Below, one piece after another: positions 19,337-27,290 of a DNA stretch of 56,646 bases (the stretch's first letter is position 1; every line of letters begins with the position of its first letter). The DNA is taken from contig JAEUHG010000097.1 in NCBI GenBank assembly GCA_016795425.1, positions 1 through 56,646 on the forward strand. Direction: 5' to 3'. The DNA is from Verrucomicrobiales bacterium (GTDB taxonomy: Bacteria > Verrucomicrobiota > Verrucomicrobiia > Limisphaerales > CAIMTB01). The notes beneath the pieces are model-generated. The model saw nothing but the letters and a program-made list of their open reading frames with translations, did no database searches and had not been told where the DNA came from. The position numbers were made by a program, and so were the translations under genes.

Positions 19337-20749
19337 ATGAGCACTCCCAAACAGGTCCTGGAACTGGCCAAAAAAGCCGGGGCCAAAATGGTCGACGTCA
19401 AGTTCGTGGACACCTTCGGTACCTGGCAGCATTTCAGTGTGCCCACCGCAGAGCTGACCCAAGAGGTTTTTGAAGAGGGTTTCGGCTTTGATGGTTCGTC
19501 GATCCGCGGATGGAAATCGATTGAAGCGAGCGACATGCTGGCGATGCCGGATCCAGGCACCGCGTTTATCGATCCTTTTTGCGCGGTCCCGACGCTCAGT
19601 TTGACCTGCACCATTGCCGAGACGGGGACCAAGGAAGCCTACAGCCGGGATCCAAGGGGCATCGCCCAGCGTGCCGAGAAATACCTCGCCAGTACCGGCC
19701 TCGCCGATTCCGCGGTGTTCGGCCCCGAAGCGGAGTTCTTCATCTTCGACAACGTCCAGTTCGAGTCCAAGAGCAACGGCTGTTTCTATTCCGTCGACAG
19801 CGAGGAAGCCGTTTGGAACACGGGCCGCGATGAGATGCCGAATCTGGGCTACAAGATTCGTCACAAGGAGGGGTATTTCCCGGTAGCCCCGATCGACACC
19901 CAGCAGGACATCCGCACCGAAATGGTCCTGGTAATGGAGGAGTTGGGCATCAAGGTGGAACGTCAGCACCACGAGGTGGCGACGGCCGGCCAGGCAGAAA
20001 TCGACTTCCGCTTCGACACCCTGGTGAAGACCGCCGACACCATGATGCTGTACAAGTACATCATCAAGAATGTCGCCAAGAAGCATGGCAAGTCGGTCAC
20101 CTTCATGCCCAAGCCGTTGTTCGGCGACAACGGGTCGGGCATGCACACGCACCAATCGCTCTGGCGGAAGGGCAAGCCGCTCTTTGCCGGCAATGAGTAT
20201 GCCGGACTGTCTCAGATGGCCCTGTACTACATCGGCGGCATTCTGAAGCATGCGCGCGCGCTTTGCGCGATCTGCAATCCGACGGTCAACAGCTACAAAC
20301 GCCTCGTCCCCGGCTACGAAGCCCCCGTAAACCTGGCGTACTCGGCGCGCAATCGGTCCGCGGCCATTCGCATCCCGACCTTCAGCGAGAACCCGAAGGC
20401 AAAGCGCATCGAGTATCGCCCACCCGATCCTGCCGCCAATCCCTACCTTTGCTACAGCGCCCTGCTGATGGCGGGCTTGGATGGCGTGCTCAACAAGATT
20501 GAGCCGGGCGAACCCATGGATAAGAACTTGTACGAGCTGCCGCCGGAAGAACTGGCCAAGGTTCCGAAGGTTCCGGGAAGCCTGGCCGATGCTCTGGCGG
20601 CGTTGCAGGCCGATCACGACTTTCTGTTGAAGGGCGACGTGTTTACCAGCGACTTCCTCGAGATGTGGGTCGAGCACAAGCTGAAGGAACATGACGCGGT
20701 GCGCTTGCGTCCGCATCCGCACGAGTTCTTTTTGTACTACGATTGCTAA
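19337..20749 (+). CDS. glnA: Glutamine synthetase, type I
   Basis: Joins ammonia to glutamate using ATP, the main ammonia-assimilating step in the cytoplasm. At 470 residues it has the GSI-beta length. Seen in order: the N-terminal beta-grasp with [10 protein letters not shown], the metal-binding [28 protein letters not shown], the NRSAAIRIP loop and the PDPAANPYL segment. Tyr399 in NLYELPPEE matches the adenylylation site, so activity is probably controlled by GlnE/GlnB-type modification. The ATG at 19337 gives [17 protein letters not shown], which aligns with other GlnA starts. A strong terminator 18 bases after the stop makes it a single-gene unit. Confidence 0.97.
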   Translation: MSTPKQVLELAKKAGAKMVDVKFVDTFGTWQHFSVPTAELTQEVFEEGFGFDGSSIRGWKSIEASDMLAMPDPGTAFIDPFCAVPTLSLTCTIAETGTKEAYSRDPRGIAQRAEKYLASTGLADSAVFGPEAEFFIFDNVQFESKSNGCFYSVDSEEAVWNTGRDEMPNLGYKIRHKEGYFPVAPIDTQQDIRTEMVLVMEELGIKVERQHHEVATAGQAEIDFRFDTLVKTADTMMLYKYIIKNVAKKHGKSVTFMPKPLFGDNGSGMHTHQSLWRKGKPLFAGNEYAGLSQMALYYIGGILKHARALCAICNPTVNSYKRLVPGYEAPVNLAYSARNRSAAIRIPTFSENPKAKRIEYRPPDPAANPYLCYSALLMAGLDGVLNKIEPGEPMDKNLYELPPEELAKVPKVPGSLADALAALQADHDFLLKGDVFTSDFLEMWVEHKLKEHDAVRLRPHPHEFFLYYDC

Positions 20750-20767
20750 GGCGCCCGTTGTTCACTG

Positions 20768-20794
20768 GGCGCCCCTTGGTAGGGGCGCCTTTTT
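20768..20794 (+). terminator. Rho-independent terminator of glnA
   Basis: A perfect 8-bp GC stem (20768-20775 with 20782-20789) with loop TTGGTA, followed by five T residues (20790-20794), 18 bases after the glnA stop. Confidence 0.9.
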
Positions 20795-20853
20795 CGTCTC
20801 CGAAAGCGTTCAAGAATTGGGGATTTTGGGTTAAAAAGGGCCTGTGAGTAAGC

Positions 20854-20862
20854 GGTGGATAA
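20854..20862 (-). promoter_or_regulatory. DnaA-box-like site 1
   Basis: Reads TTATCCACC on the minus strand, eight of nine bases of the TTATCCACA consensus. It lies 316 bases before the dnaA start. Confidence 0.5.
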
Positions 20863-21127
20863 CAGTTAATACATTTGCCTCGCAGCTGACGGATACCCGA
20901 CCTAAAAAGCCACCGCTCCAAATGCCGTCCAATGCGGCGACAGCCGTCGGCAAGCGGGGCGTAGAGGAGCCTGAAATTCCACGCAAGACCCTTATCAGAG
21001 CCTACTTATGCGTCCAATTGTGCTGGCCAGTTCACTCGGGGTACGACGAACGGGGGGAGTGATGCCTGCTTCGGACCCTCGAAAAACCAGTGTGTTTTGT
21101 GGCTGTTACGGCCGGGTCAAACGCCTG

Positions 21128-21136
21128 GGTGAATAA
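21128..21136 (-). promoter_or_regulatory. DnaA-box-like site 2
   Basis: Reads TTATTCACC on the minus strand, matching TTATNCAC with the same final C as site 1. It lies 42 bases before the dnaA start, where bound DnaA could affect its own expression. Confidence 0.45.
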
Positions 21137-21177
21137 GTCGAGCATTTAGGCCCATTTCAGGTTGCTTCACGCCAAGC

Positions 21178-22551
21178 ATGGATTCCCAAGCCCAAACGCT
21201 CTGGAGCGCCGCATTGCTGTCGCTCCAATCGGTCCTAAATGCCGAGGTCTTCCGGCTTTGGTTCGCGCCTATCCAGGCAGTCAGCCTGGTCGACGACAAA
21301 CTGACGCTCGCCGTTCCGAACGAATTCTGCGGAGTCTGGCTCGGCGAGAACTACCGGGACGTCATCGAAGACGCCCTCGCCAGCGTGGGTGGACGTGCGA
21401 TAACCTTCGCCTTCGTGGCCTTGGAGAAACCCACGACCCACGCCGCCAAGACCGGCCCGGTCGCCCCGGAAACCGATCGAGCCAAGGTGCCGACCCGGAC
21501 GGCCGTCGAAGTGGTCGAACTGGCTGAGCCCATCTCCCCGTTCGACCCGAAGAATACCTTCGACACCTTCGTCGTTGGCAACAATACCTTCGCCCACGCT
21601 GCGGCGGTGGCGGTGGCGCATAATCCTGGCCGCTCCTACAACCCGCTGTTCCTCATTGGCGGCGTCGGTCTCGGCAAGACCCATTTGCTCCATGCCATCG
21701 GGCAACACGTCACCGCCAATCGGCGCCAGGCACGCGTCGCCTATGTCTCCACCGAGCGCTTCACCAACGAATTCATCGACGCTCTCCAGAACAGCAAGTT
21801 GATGCGGTTCCGCAAGCGATTCCGCGAAACCGATGTCCTGCTGATCGATGATATTCAGTTCCTGGCGGGCAAGGAGCGTATCCAGGAGGAGTTCTTCCAC
21901 ACCTTCAACGCCTTGCACGAGGCACGAAAGCAGATCGTCCTGACCTGCGACCGGCCGGCCAGTGAGATCCAGGGACTCGAACAGCGCCTCGTTTCCAGGT
22001 TTGAATGGGGCTTGGTCGCGGACATCCAGCCCCCTGACATCGAAACCCGACTGGCGATTCTGCGGAAGAAGGCCGACCAGATGCGCTACACGCTGCCCGC
22101 CGACATCGGGCAGTTCCTGGCGGAGCGAATCCGGACGAATGTCCGTCGCCTCGAAGGAGCGCTCACTCGCGTTGCCAGCTATTCGCGCCTGACCGGTCAA
22201 GTGGTGACCGTCGAGCGGCTTCGCGAATTGCTTCGTGACGTCCTCAGCGAGGAGGGGCGGGTCACACTGACGATTGATGTCATCATCAAGCGGGTGGCGG
22301 ATCATTTCGATTTGCGGGTGGCCGACATCCTGGGACGACGGCGCCCGGACCACATCGCCTTCCCGAGGCAAGTCGCCATGTTCCTGGCGCGTACGCTCAC
22401 CGAATCATCGCTGAGTACCATTGGTGAAGCCTTTGGTGGACGCGATCACGGGACGGTGCTCCATGCCTGCCGGGCGGTCACCGACCGCATGGAGACCGAT
22501 CCTACCGTGCGCAAAGCGGTCAATCATCTCGACCGCGAGCTGCGCGGTTGA
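21178..22551 (+). CDS. dnaA: Chromosomal replication initiator protein DnaA
   Basis: Binds DnaA boxes and opens the origin with ATP. Its 457 residues are a normal length. Domain I (about 1-85) includes FRLWFAPIQ and FCGVWLGENY. A short linker follows. The AAA+ domain has Walker A GGVGLGKTH (from about 161), Walker B VLLIDDIQFLAGKERIQ and the arginine-bearing LVSRFEWGL. Domain IV ends with the DNA-recognition signature FGGRDHGTVLHACRAV. The usual residue after H is S or T, and here it is glycine. The ATG at 21178 (MDSQAQTLW) has no clear Shine-Dalgarno site. DnaA-box-like sites upstream suggest autoregulation. The gene is followed by an ABC ATPase, not by dnaN. Confidence 0.96.
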   Translation: MDSQAQTLWSAALLSLQSVLNAEVFRLWFAPIQAVSLVDDKLTLAVPNEFCGVWLGENYRDVIEDALASVGGRAITFAFVALEKPTTHAAKTGPVAPETDRAKVPTRTAVEVVELAEPISPFDPKNTFDTFVVGNNTFAHAAAVAVAHNPGRSYNPLFLIGGVGLGKTHLLHAIGQHVTANRRQARVAYVSTERFTNEFIDALQNSKLMRFRKRFRETDVLLIDDIQFLAGKERIQEEFFHTFNALHEARKQIVLTCDRPASEIQGLEQRLVSRFEWGLVADIQPPDIETRLAILRKKADQMRYTLPADIGQFLAERIRTNVRRLEGALTRVASYSRLTGQVVTVERLRELLRDVLSEEGRVTLTIDVIIKRVADHFDLRVADILGRRRPDHIAFPRQVAMFLARTLTESSLSTIGEAFGGRDHGTVLHACRAVTDRMETDPTVRKAVNHLDRELRG

Positions 22552-22608
22552 CGTCCACCCGCCGGACGTATTGTCCGAACGGGTTGTTTGCGCCAGTTTA
22601 TCAGTCCC

Positions 22609-23598
22609 ATGGCTGGCGAGACCGTCATCAACGTCCGCGGACTGACCAAGACGTTCCGCACGTTCAAAAAGCAGCCCGGGCTCAAAGCGGCCCTGAAAAG
22701 CTTGGTGCGGCGAGACTATGAGCAGGTTACCGCCGTTCGGGATGTCTCCTTCGAGGTGCGCGAGGGTGAATTCGTCGGATTTCTCGGCCCGAACGGTGCC
22801 GGGAAGACCACGACACTGAAGATGCTGGCGGGACTCCTTTACCCGTCATCGGGCGAGGCGACGGTTCTGGGATTTACCCCCTGGGAACGAGCGGACGGCT
22901 ACCGCCGGCAGTTTGCCCTGCTTTTGGGGCAGAAGAACCAGCTTTGGTGGGACCTTCCCGCAAGCGAATCCCTCGCCTTGAACGCCCGTATCTACGGCAT
23001 CCCGGCGTTCGAGGCCCAACGCACGGTCGGTGAATTGAGCCAGTTGCTCGATGTTCAGAAGAAACTCGACGTCATGGTGCGCGAGCTTTCCCTGGGCGAG
23101 CGGATGAAGATGGAGCTGATCGCGTCCCTGCTGCACGGGCCCCGCGTCCTGTTCCTGGACGAACCGACCATCGGTTTGGATGTCGTCTCACAAAAGAAGG
23201 TTCGAGAGTTCTTGCGGCACCATAATGCCACCCGCCGGACCACCATCCTGCTCACCTCGCACTACATGGCGGACATCGAGGAGCTCTGCGATCGGGTGGT
23301 CATTATCGATCGGGGGGCGATCTTCTTTGACGGTCGACTGGCCGAGGTCATCGATCGGTTTGCCGATCACAAGCTCGTCACCATCCATAGTCCGGAAGCC
23401 GCCACCTGCTCCAAAGAGCATCTCGCCCGTTACGGCGAAGTCGTCGACCAAACGGAGGAGGTGGTGAAGCTCAAGGTGAAACGCGATCGCGTCATCGCCG
23501 TGTGCAAGGCGTTGCTGGATGAACTCACCGTCAAGGACATCGACATCGAAGAAGTCCCGGTCGAAGAGATCATCCGCCAGCTTTTCGGAAGTCGATAG
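22609..23598 (+). CDS. ABC-2 type transporter ATP-binding protein (COG4586-like)
   Basis: A 329-residue ATPase that would drive export by membrane partners. Visible: a lead-in segment LKAALKSLVRRDYEQVTAVRD in front of the domain, which marks the COG4586-like group, Walker A GPNGAGKTTTL, the Q-loop LLLGQKNQLWWDLPA, the signature LSLGERMKMEL, Walker B VLFLDEPTIGLD and the switch histidine in LLTSHYMAD. The C-terminal 80 residues are an extra regulatory-type tail. The start is placed at 22609 (MAGETVINV); an upstream start at 22588 adds seven residues. Such ATPases normally sit next to two six-helix permeases. None follows here, so the partners must be encoded elsewhere. Confidence 0.88.
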   Translation: MAGETVINVRGLTKTFRTFKKQPGLKAALKSLVRRDYEQVTAVRDVSFEVREGEFVGFLGPNGAGKTTTLKMLAGLLYPSSGEATVLGFTPWERADGYRRQFALLLGQKNQLWWDLPASESLALNARIYGIPAFEAQRTVGELSQLLDVQKKLDVMVRELSLGERMKMELIASLLHGPRVLFLDEPTIGLDVVSQKKVREFLRHHNATRRTTILLTSHYMADIEELCDRVVIIDRGAIFFDGRLAEVIDRFADHKLVTIHSPEAATCSKEHLARYGEVVDQTEEVVKLKVKRDRVIAVCKALLDELTVKDIDIEEVPVEEIIRQLFGSR

Positions 23599-23670
23599 CG
23601 CCTGGCGTGTGGAGCCTTTGTGGGTGTGGCCACGGCCACCCGGCGATTGCATCGGGGGCCCAGGGCTGGC

Positions 23671-25656
23671 ATGGGAAAAGCCATGCGCGTGCTCGTTCGA
23701 TGGCTTCCCGTCGTTCTCATGACGATGGTTCCGTTCCTGCAACCCTCGCATGCGGCAACGTTCAATGTTTCGCCAACGGGCGACGACGCGGGCGAAGGGA
23801 CCGCCGACCGGCCGTTCCGAACCGTCGCCGCCGCGGTCTCCAAGGCGCGCGGCACGCCGGGACCCCACACGATTCAGTTGGCCAACGGCCGTTATGAATT
23901 GGCTGAGACATTGCGGCTGGAGCCCGCGGACAGCGGTTTGACCCTTGAAGCTGCCATCGGTGCCCAACCCGTGCTCAGCGGCGGACGGCGGCTGGTGGGC
24001 TGGGTTCGCGACGCGTCGGTGGAAGGTCTGTGGAAGGTCACCCTGCCGGAGGTCCGCGCGGGCCAATGGTACTTTCAGCAGTTGTTTGCCGATGGAAGGC
24101 GACTGCAGCGCGCACGCACTCCCAACGAGGGTTTCTTCCGAACCACCGCGGCTCTGGGCACCAACACTCCCATCGCGTTGCCGTTCCACGCTGGCGACCT
24201 TCGCGAGGCCTGGACCCAGTGGCCGAGGGCCCGACTGATCATGCTCATGAAGTGGACCGACCTCCAGGTTCCCATTCGCGCCGTTGATCCTTCGAAATCA
24301 GTCGCCTCGCTGCCGGGCGGCCCCAGGCCCTATTGGATGTCAGAGGGGGATGCCCGGTACTGGGTTGAGAATGTGCCCGACGCCATGGATCAACCCGGGG
24401 AATGGTTTCTCGATGAACGATCGGGAGTGCTGTCGCTGCTGGCTCCATCGGGAATGGATCCCAATCAATCCGTCGTGGTCGCCCCACGCCTTCAGACCCT
24501 GGTGACCATTGCCGGTGATCCGAAGTCCCAGACACCCGTCCATCGGCTCTTCCTTCGACGCCTTTCCTTCGTCGAGAGCGACTACGAAGCTCCTCTGGAC
24601 GGAATGATCTCACCGCAGGCGGCAGTCCCGATTCGGGGTGCTCTGCGGGTGCAACATAGCGTCCAGGTGAGTTTCGAGGAGTGCACCTTCCGGAATCTTG
24701 GCGGGTACGCCGTGGAGTTCGGGCGCGGCGCCCGGCGGTGCCGCATCTATCGCTGTTCCGTAAATGAAGTGGGCGGCGGCGCGGTGCGCCTCGGAGAAAT
24801 GGATGATCGAACTCCGGACGACTTCTCCGCCTGTCGCGGTCATGAGATTCTGGATTCCCGCTTCGTGGGCCTGGGGCGGATCTTTACCCCCGCGGTGGGT
24901 GTGTTGGTCCTGCAATCCGGCGGAAATCGCATCGCCCACAACGAAATCGCGGACCTCTACTACACGGCCATTTCCGTGGGGTGGAATTGGGGATACCAGG
25001 AGACGCCCTGCCGGGAAAACGTCATTGAGTTCAACCACTTGCACCATATCGGGCAGGGTCGACTGAGTGACATGGGCGGCGTGTACACGCTGGGCATTCA
25101 ACACGGCACCATCGTTCGCAACAATCTGGTCCATGACATCGAGAGTTACGACTATGGCGGCTGGGGGCTTTATACCGATGAAGGCAGCACCGGGATTCTG
25201 CTGGAGAACAACGTGGTCTATCGCTGCAAGAGCGCGGGATTTCACCAGCACTATGGCCGCGACAATGTCGTCCGGAACAACATCTTCGCGTTCAACCGCG
25301 AGAACCAACTGATGCGAACGCGCGACGAGGACCATCGGTCGTTCACCTTTACGAACAACATCGTCTATTTCGATTCCGGAAAACTCCTCGGCAGCTCCTG
25401 GAAGAACAACCAATACCTCATCGACCACAACATCTACTTCGATGCCCGGGTGGGTGCCGATGCCGCCCGCATGACCTTGGATGGCGGATCGTGGGCGCAG
25501 TGGCAGGCGCGCGGACACGACCAGCGGTCGATCGTGGCGGATCCATTGTTCAAGGACGCCACCAGGTTCGATTTTTCGCTCCAGCCGCAGTCGCCGGCGT
25601 TGGCCCATGGGTTCCGGCCGATCGCCATTGCCAATGTCGGACCCAGGTCGAAGTGA
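23671..25656 (+). CDS. Secreted right-handed parallel beta-helix protein
   Basis: A 661-residue exported protein. The signal peptide is RVLVRWLPVVLMTMVPF to about HAATF. The first mature segment, FNVSPTGDDAGEGTADRPF followed by RTVAAAVSKAR, is the common opening of right-handed beta-helix proteins with a DUF1565-like start. The core (about 300-600) has many coils with stacked Asn/Gly turns, for example NRIAHNEIADLYYTAISVGW, NVIEFNHLHHIGQG, VRNNLVHDIESYDYGGWGL and LLENNVVYRCKSAGFHQHYG. This fold is used by polysaccharide lyases, glycoside hydrolases and adhesion proteins. A catalytic set was not identified. The start is placed at the ATG at 23671; 23683 (MRVLVRW) is also possible. Confidence 0.82.
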   Translation: MGKAMRVLVRWLPVVLMTMVPFLQPSHAATFNVSPTGDDAGEGTADRPFRTVAAAVSKARGTPGPHTIQLANGRYELAETLRLEPADSGLTLEAAIGAQPVLSGGRRLVGWVRDASVEGLWKVTLPEVRAGQWYFQQLFADGRRLQRARTPNEGFFRTTAALGTNTPIALPFHAGDLREAWTQWPRARLIMLMKWTDLQVPIRAVDPSKSVASLPGGPRPYWMSEGDARYWVENVPDAMDQPGEWFLDERSGVLSLLAPSGMDPNQSVVVAPRLQTLVTIAGDPKSQTPVHRLFLRRLSFVESDYEAPLDGMISPQAAVPIRGALRVQHSVQVSFEECTFRNLGGYAVEFGRGARRCRIYRCSVNEVGGGAVRLGEMDDRTPDDFSACRGHEILDSRFVGLGRIFTPAVGVLVLQSGGNRIAHNEIADLYYTAISVGWNWGYQETPCRENVIEFNHLHHIGQGRLSDMGGVYTLGIQHGTIVRNNLVHDIESYDYGGWGLYTDEGSTGILLENNVVYRCKSAGFHQHYGRDNVVRNNIFAFNRENQLMRTRDEDHRSFTFTNNIVYFDSGKLLGSSWKNNQYLIDHNIYFDARVGADAARMTLDGGSWAQWQARGHDQRSIVADPLFKDATRFDFSLQPQSPALAHGFRPIAIANVGPRSK

Positions 25657-25746
25657 ATTCGTCGCCGGGCCTCGGCTTTCAATCCTCGACGCCACGGTCC
25701 ACCGAAGCCTTTCTTTCCATCGCCGAACGCGGCTGACTCTCCGGCG

Positions 25747-27189
25747 ATGAGCACCGCCGGAAACGCCGCCCCCTATCGCACGTATCGCGGACTGCCCGCC
25801 TTGGCGGGCCTCGCTTCCTTTGTCGAGGCAAGAAGGCCGGGTCTATCGGTGGATGACAGCGTGATTCGACTGAAGCGGTTCCATTACGTCCTGCGCCGAC
25901 TTCACCAGATCTTTCTCGCCCGTCTCACCGCTGAACCGGTGTACGAGTTGAAAATGGCGTTTAGTTATCACGCCTATTTGTGCGCCGAGCAGGTCACCGC
26001 GCTGCGCCAACGCGTGGGGGAGATGCGCGAACCGCCCCTGGGCCTGGAGGTCGTGCCCCACGAAGGCTTGGAAGTCGCGCTCGACGAAGTATTGGGTGCA
26101 CCGGAGACGGCCGGATTGCTGTCGGCGGTGTACGGCGTCGTTCTGCCCCAACTGCAGGAGGCCATCCAAAGGTATCGCCGAGAGGCACATGCCCTTGCCG
26201 ACCAGCCGTCGCGGAGGGTGTGTCAGGGCGCTTTGTCTGATATCGAGGACATGATCGCCTACGGACGAGCCGCGATCGATGCACTGGTGTCTGGGGCGGA
26301 GTCGAGTCGATGGGAGGAAGCCCTGGGCCGCATTGGCGCCGCCATCGCGTCGGCGGGTGGGATCGACGGCACCTCGGTGTCGCCAGGCCCCGTTCCCGAA
26401 AGATCATGGTCGCGTTTGGCCCTGACCTACGACGGGGTACCGAAACGCGACGAACGGTTTCCCGACCCGTACAACATGGGAGTGAATGCGGAGGTGTTTC
26501 TCTACGATCCGGCTGCCCCTTTGGACGGCAAGGTGTTGATGATGTTCTACAAACGCCTGCGGGAAATCGATGTGCCTGAGGTCATCTCCAGCATCGTCAT
26601 GGAGACTCCCGGCAAACCTTGGGCGTACTATCGGGACATGACCCGGCAACTGTGGGACGAAGCCCGTCACGCCATGATGGGGGAGGTTGGATTCGTCGAT
26701 CTGGGTATCGATTGGCCGTCGACGGTCATGGTGAACTTCACCTGGTCCCTCGGCCTGAACACCCAACTCGCACCAAAGGAGCGACATGCCGTTCTCTATT
26801 TTATCGAGCAGGGGTTGATGGCGAAAACCGGGAAGCGCCACGAATGGGAAGTCGGCGTGATGTCCCGCAACGCGTTGGCCGCCACGTTTCAGGATTTTGA
26901 TTGGGCGGACGAAGTGCTCCATGCACGGATTGGCCGGGATTGGTATGTGAGCGACATGCCGAGCGCGCACGAGGCGGTCGCCTTTGGAGACCGGTGTTGG
27001 AGCCAAGTCCTGATGGGATGGGAGCGCTGGCGGGACGCTGGACTGACGTCGCACCGCAATTGGTGGCCGGACCTGTATCGGCATTATTGTGAACGCCATG
27101 GGGTGGAACCGCGGGCGGGCGCCGTGGCTTATGCCACCACGTACCAGGAAACGCGGGCCGATTTGCGGGCCGTTTCAGGTTCGGCCTAG
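25747..27189 (+). CDS. Ferritin-like superfamily protein of unknown function
   Basis: A 480-residue, mostly helical protein without a signal peptide. I do not recognise the family by name. Two stretches look like di-iron ferritin-like helices: YELKMAFSYHAYLCAEQV with RQLWDEARHAMMGEVGF, and later FDWADEVLHARIGRDWYVSD. Both DEARH and DEVLH fit E-x-x-H, the hallmark of di-iron carboxylate helices. Between them is a long segment rich in Trp, Tyr and Phe (DPYNMGVNAEVFLYDPAA, TVMVNFTWSLGLNTQLAPKE). The protein would be a cytoplasmic oxidase, hydroxylase or iron-handling enzyme if the iron site is real. It starts 90 bases after the beta-helix gene and is followed by secA with its own promoter, so it may be a single transcription unit. 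Confidence 0.5.
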   Translation: MSTAGNAAPYRTYRGLPALAGLASFVEARRPGLSVDDSVIRLKRFHYVLRRLHQIFLARLTAEPVYELKMAFSYHAYLCAEQVTALRQRVGEMREPPLGLEVVPHEGLEVALDEVLGAPETAGLLSAVYGVVLPQLQEAIQRYRREAHALADQPSRRVCQGALSDIEDMIAYGRAAIDALVSGAESSRWEEALGRIGAAIASAGGIDGTSVSPGPVPERSWSRLALTYDGVPKRDERFPDPYNMGVNAEVFLYDPAAPLDGKVLMMFYKRLREIDVPEVISSIVMETPGKPWAYYRDMTRQLWDEARHAMMGEVGFVDLGIDWPSTVMVNFTWSLGLNTQLAPKERHAVLYFIEQGLMAKTGKRHEWEVGVMSRNALAATFQDFDWADEVLHARIGRDWYVSDMPSAHEAVAFGDRCWSQVLMGWERWRDAGLTSHRNWWPDLYRHYCERHGVEPRAGAVAYATTYQETRADLRAVSGSA

Positions 27190-27234
27190 GGCACCTGCGA
27201 GGTGGGAAGTGCATTTGGGTTGGGGGGAAAGCCT

Positions 27235-27263
27235 TTGACGCTCTAGCCACCGACGCGTAGTTT
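27235..27263 (+). promoter_or_regulatory. secA promoter
   Basis: TTGACG (27235-27240), 17-base spacer, TAGTTT (27258-27263). Both boxes and the spacer are identical in form to the promoter at 2847-2875. The ATG at 27291 is 27 bases downstream of the -10, giving a leader of about 20 bases. Confidence 0.5.
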
Positions 27264-27290
27264 GGCCAACCCTGTCTAGGGGCCACGACC

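Larger units (their letters stand above)
20795..21177. other. dnaA upstream region, possible replication origin or dnaA autoregulatory region
   Basis: This 383-base gap has no credible gene. It holds two DnaA-box-like 9-mers on the minus strand at 20854-20862 and 21128-21136, and AT-richer patches near 20818-20840 and 20860-20880. Its position directly upstream of dnaA fits either an origin or DnaA autoregulation. Only two boxes are visible, which is few for a full oriC. No dnaN, recF or gyrB follows. Confidence 0.4.

Noticed and set aside
19280..20722. 480-codon minus-strand frame
   Set aside because: Antisense to glnA across its full length; glnA is certain.
21235..22371. 378-codon minus-strand frame
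   Set aside because: Antisense to dnaA; no recognisable domain.
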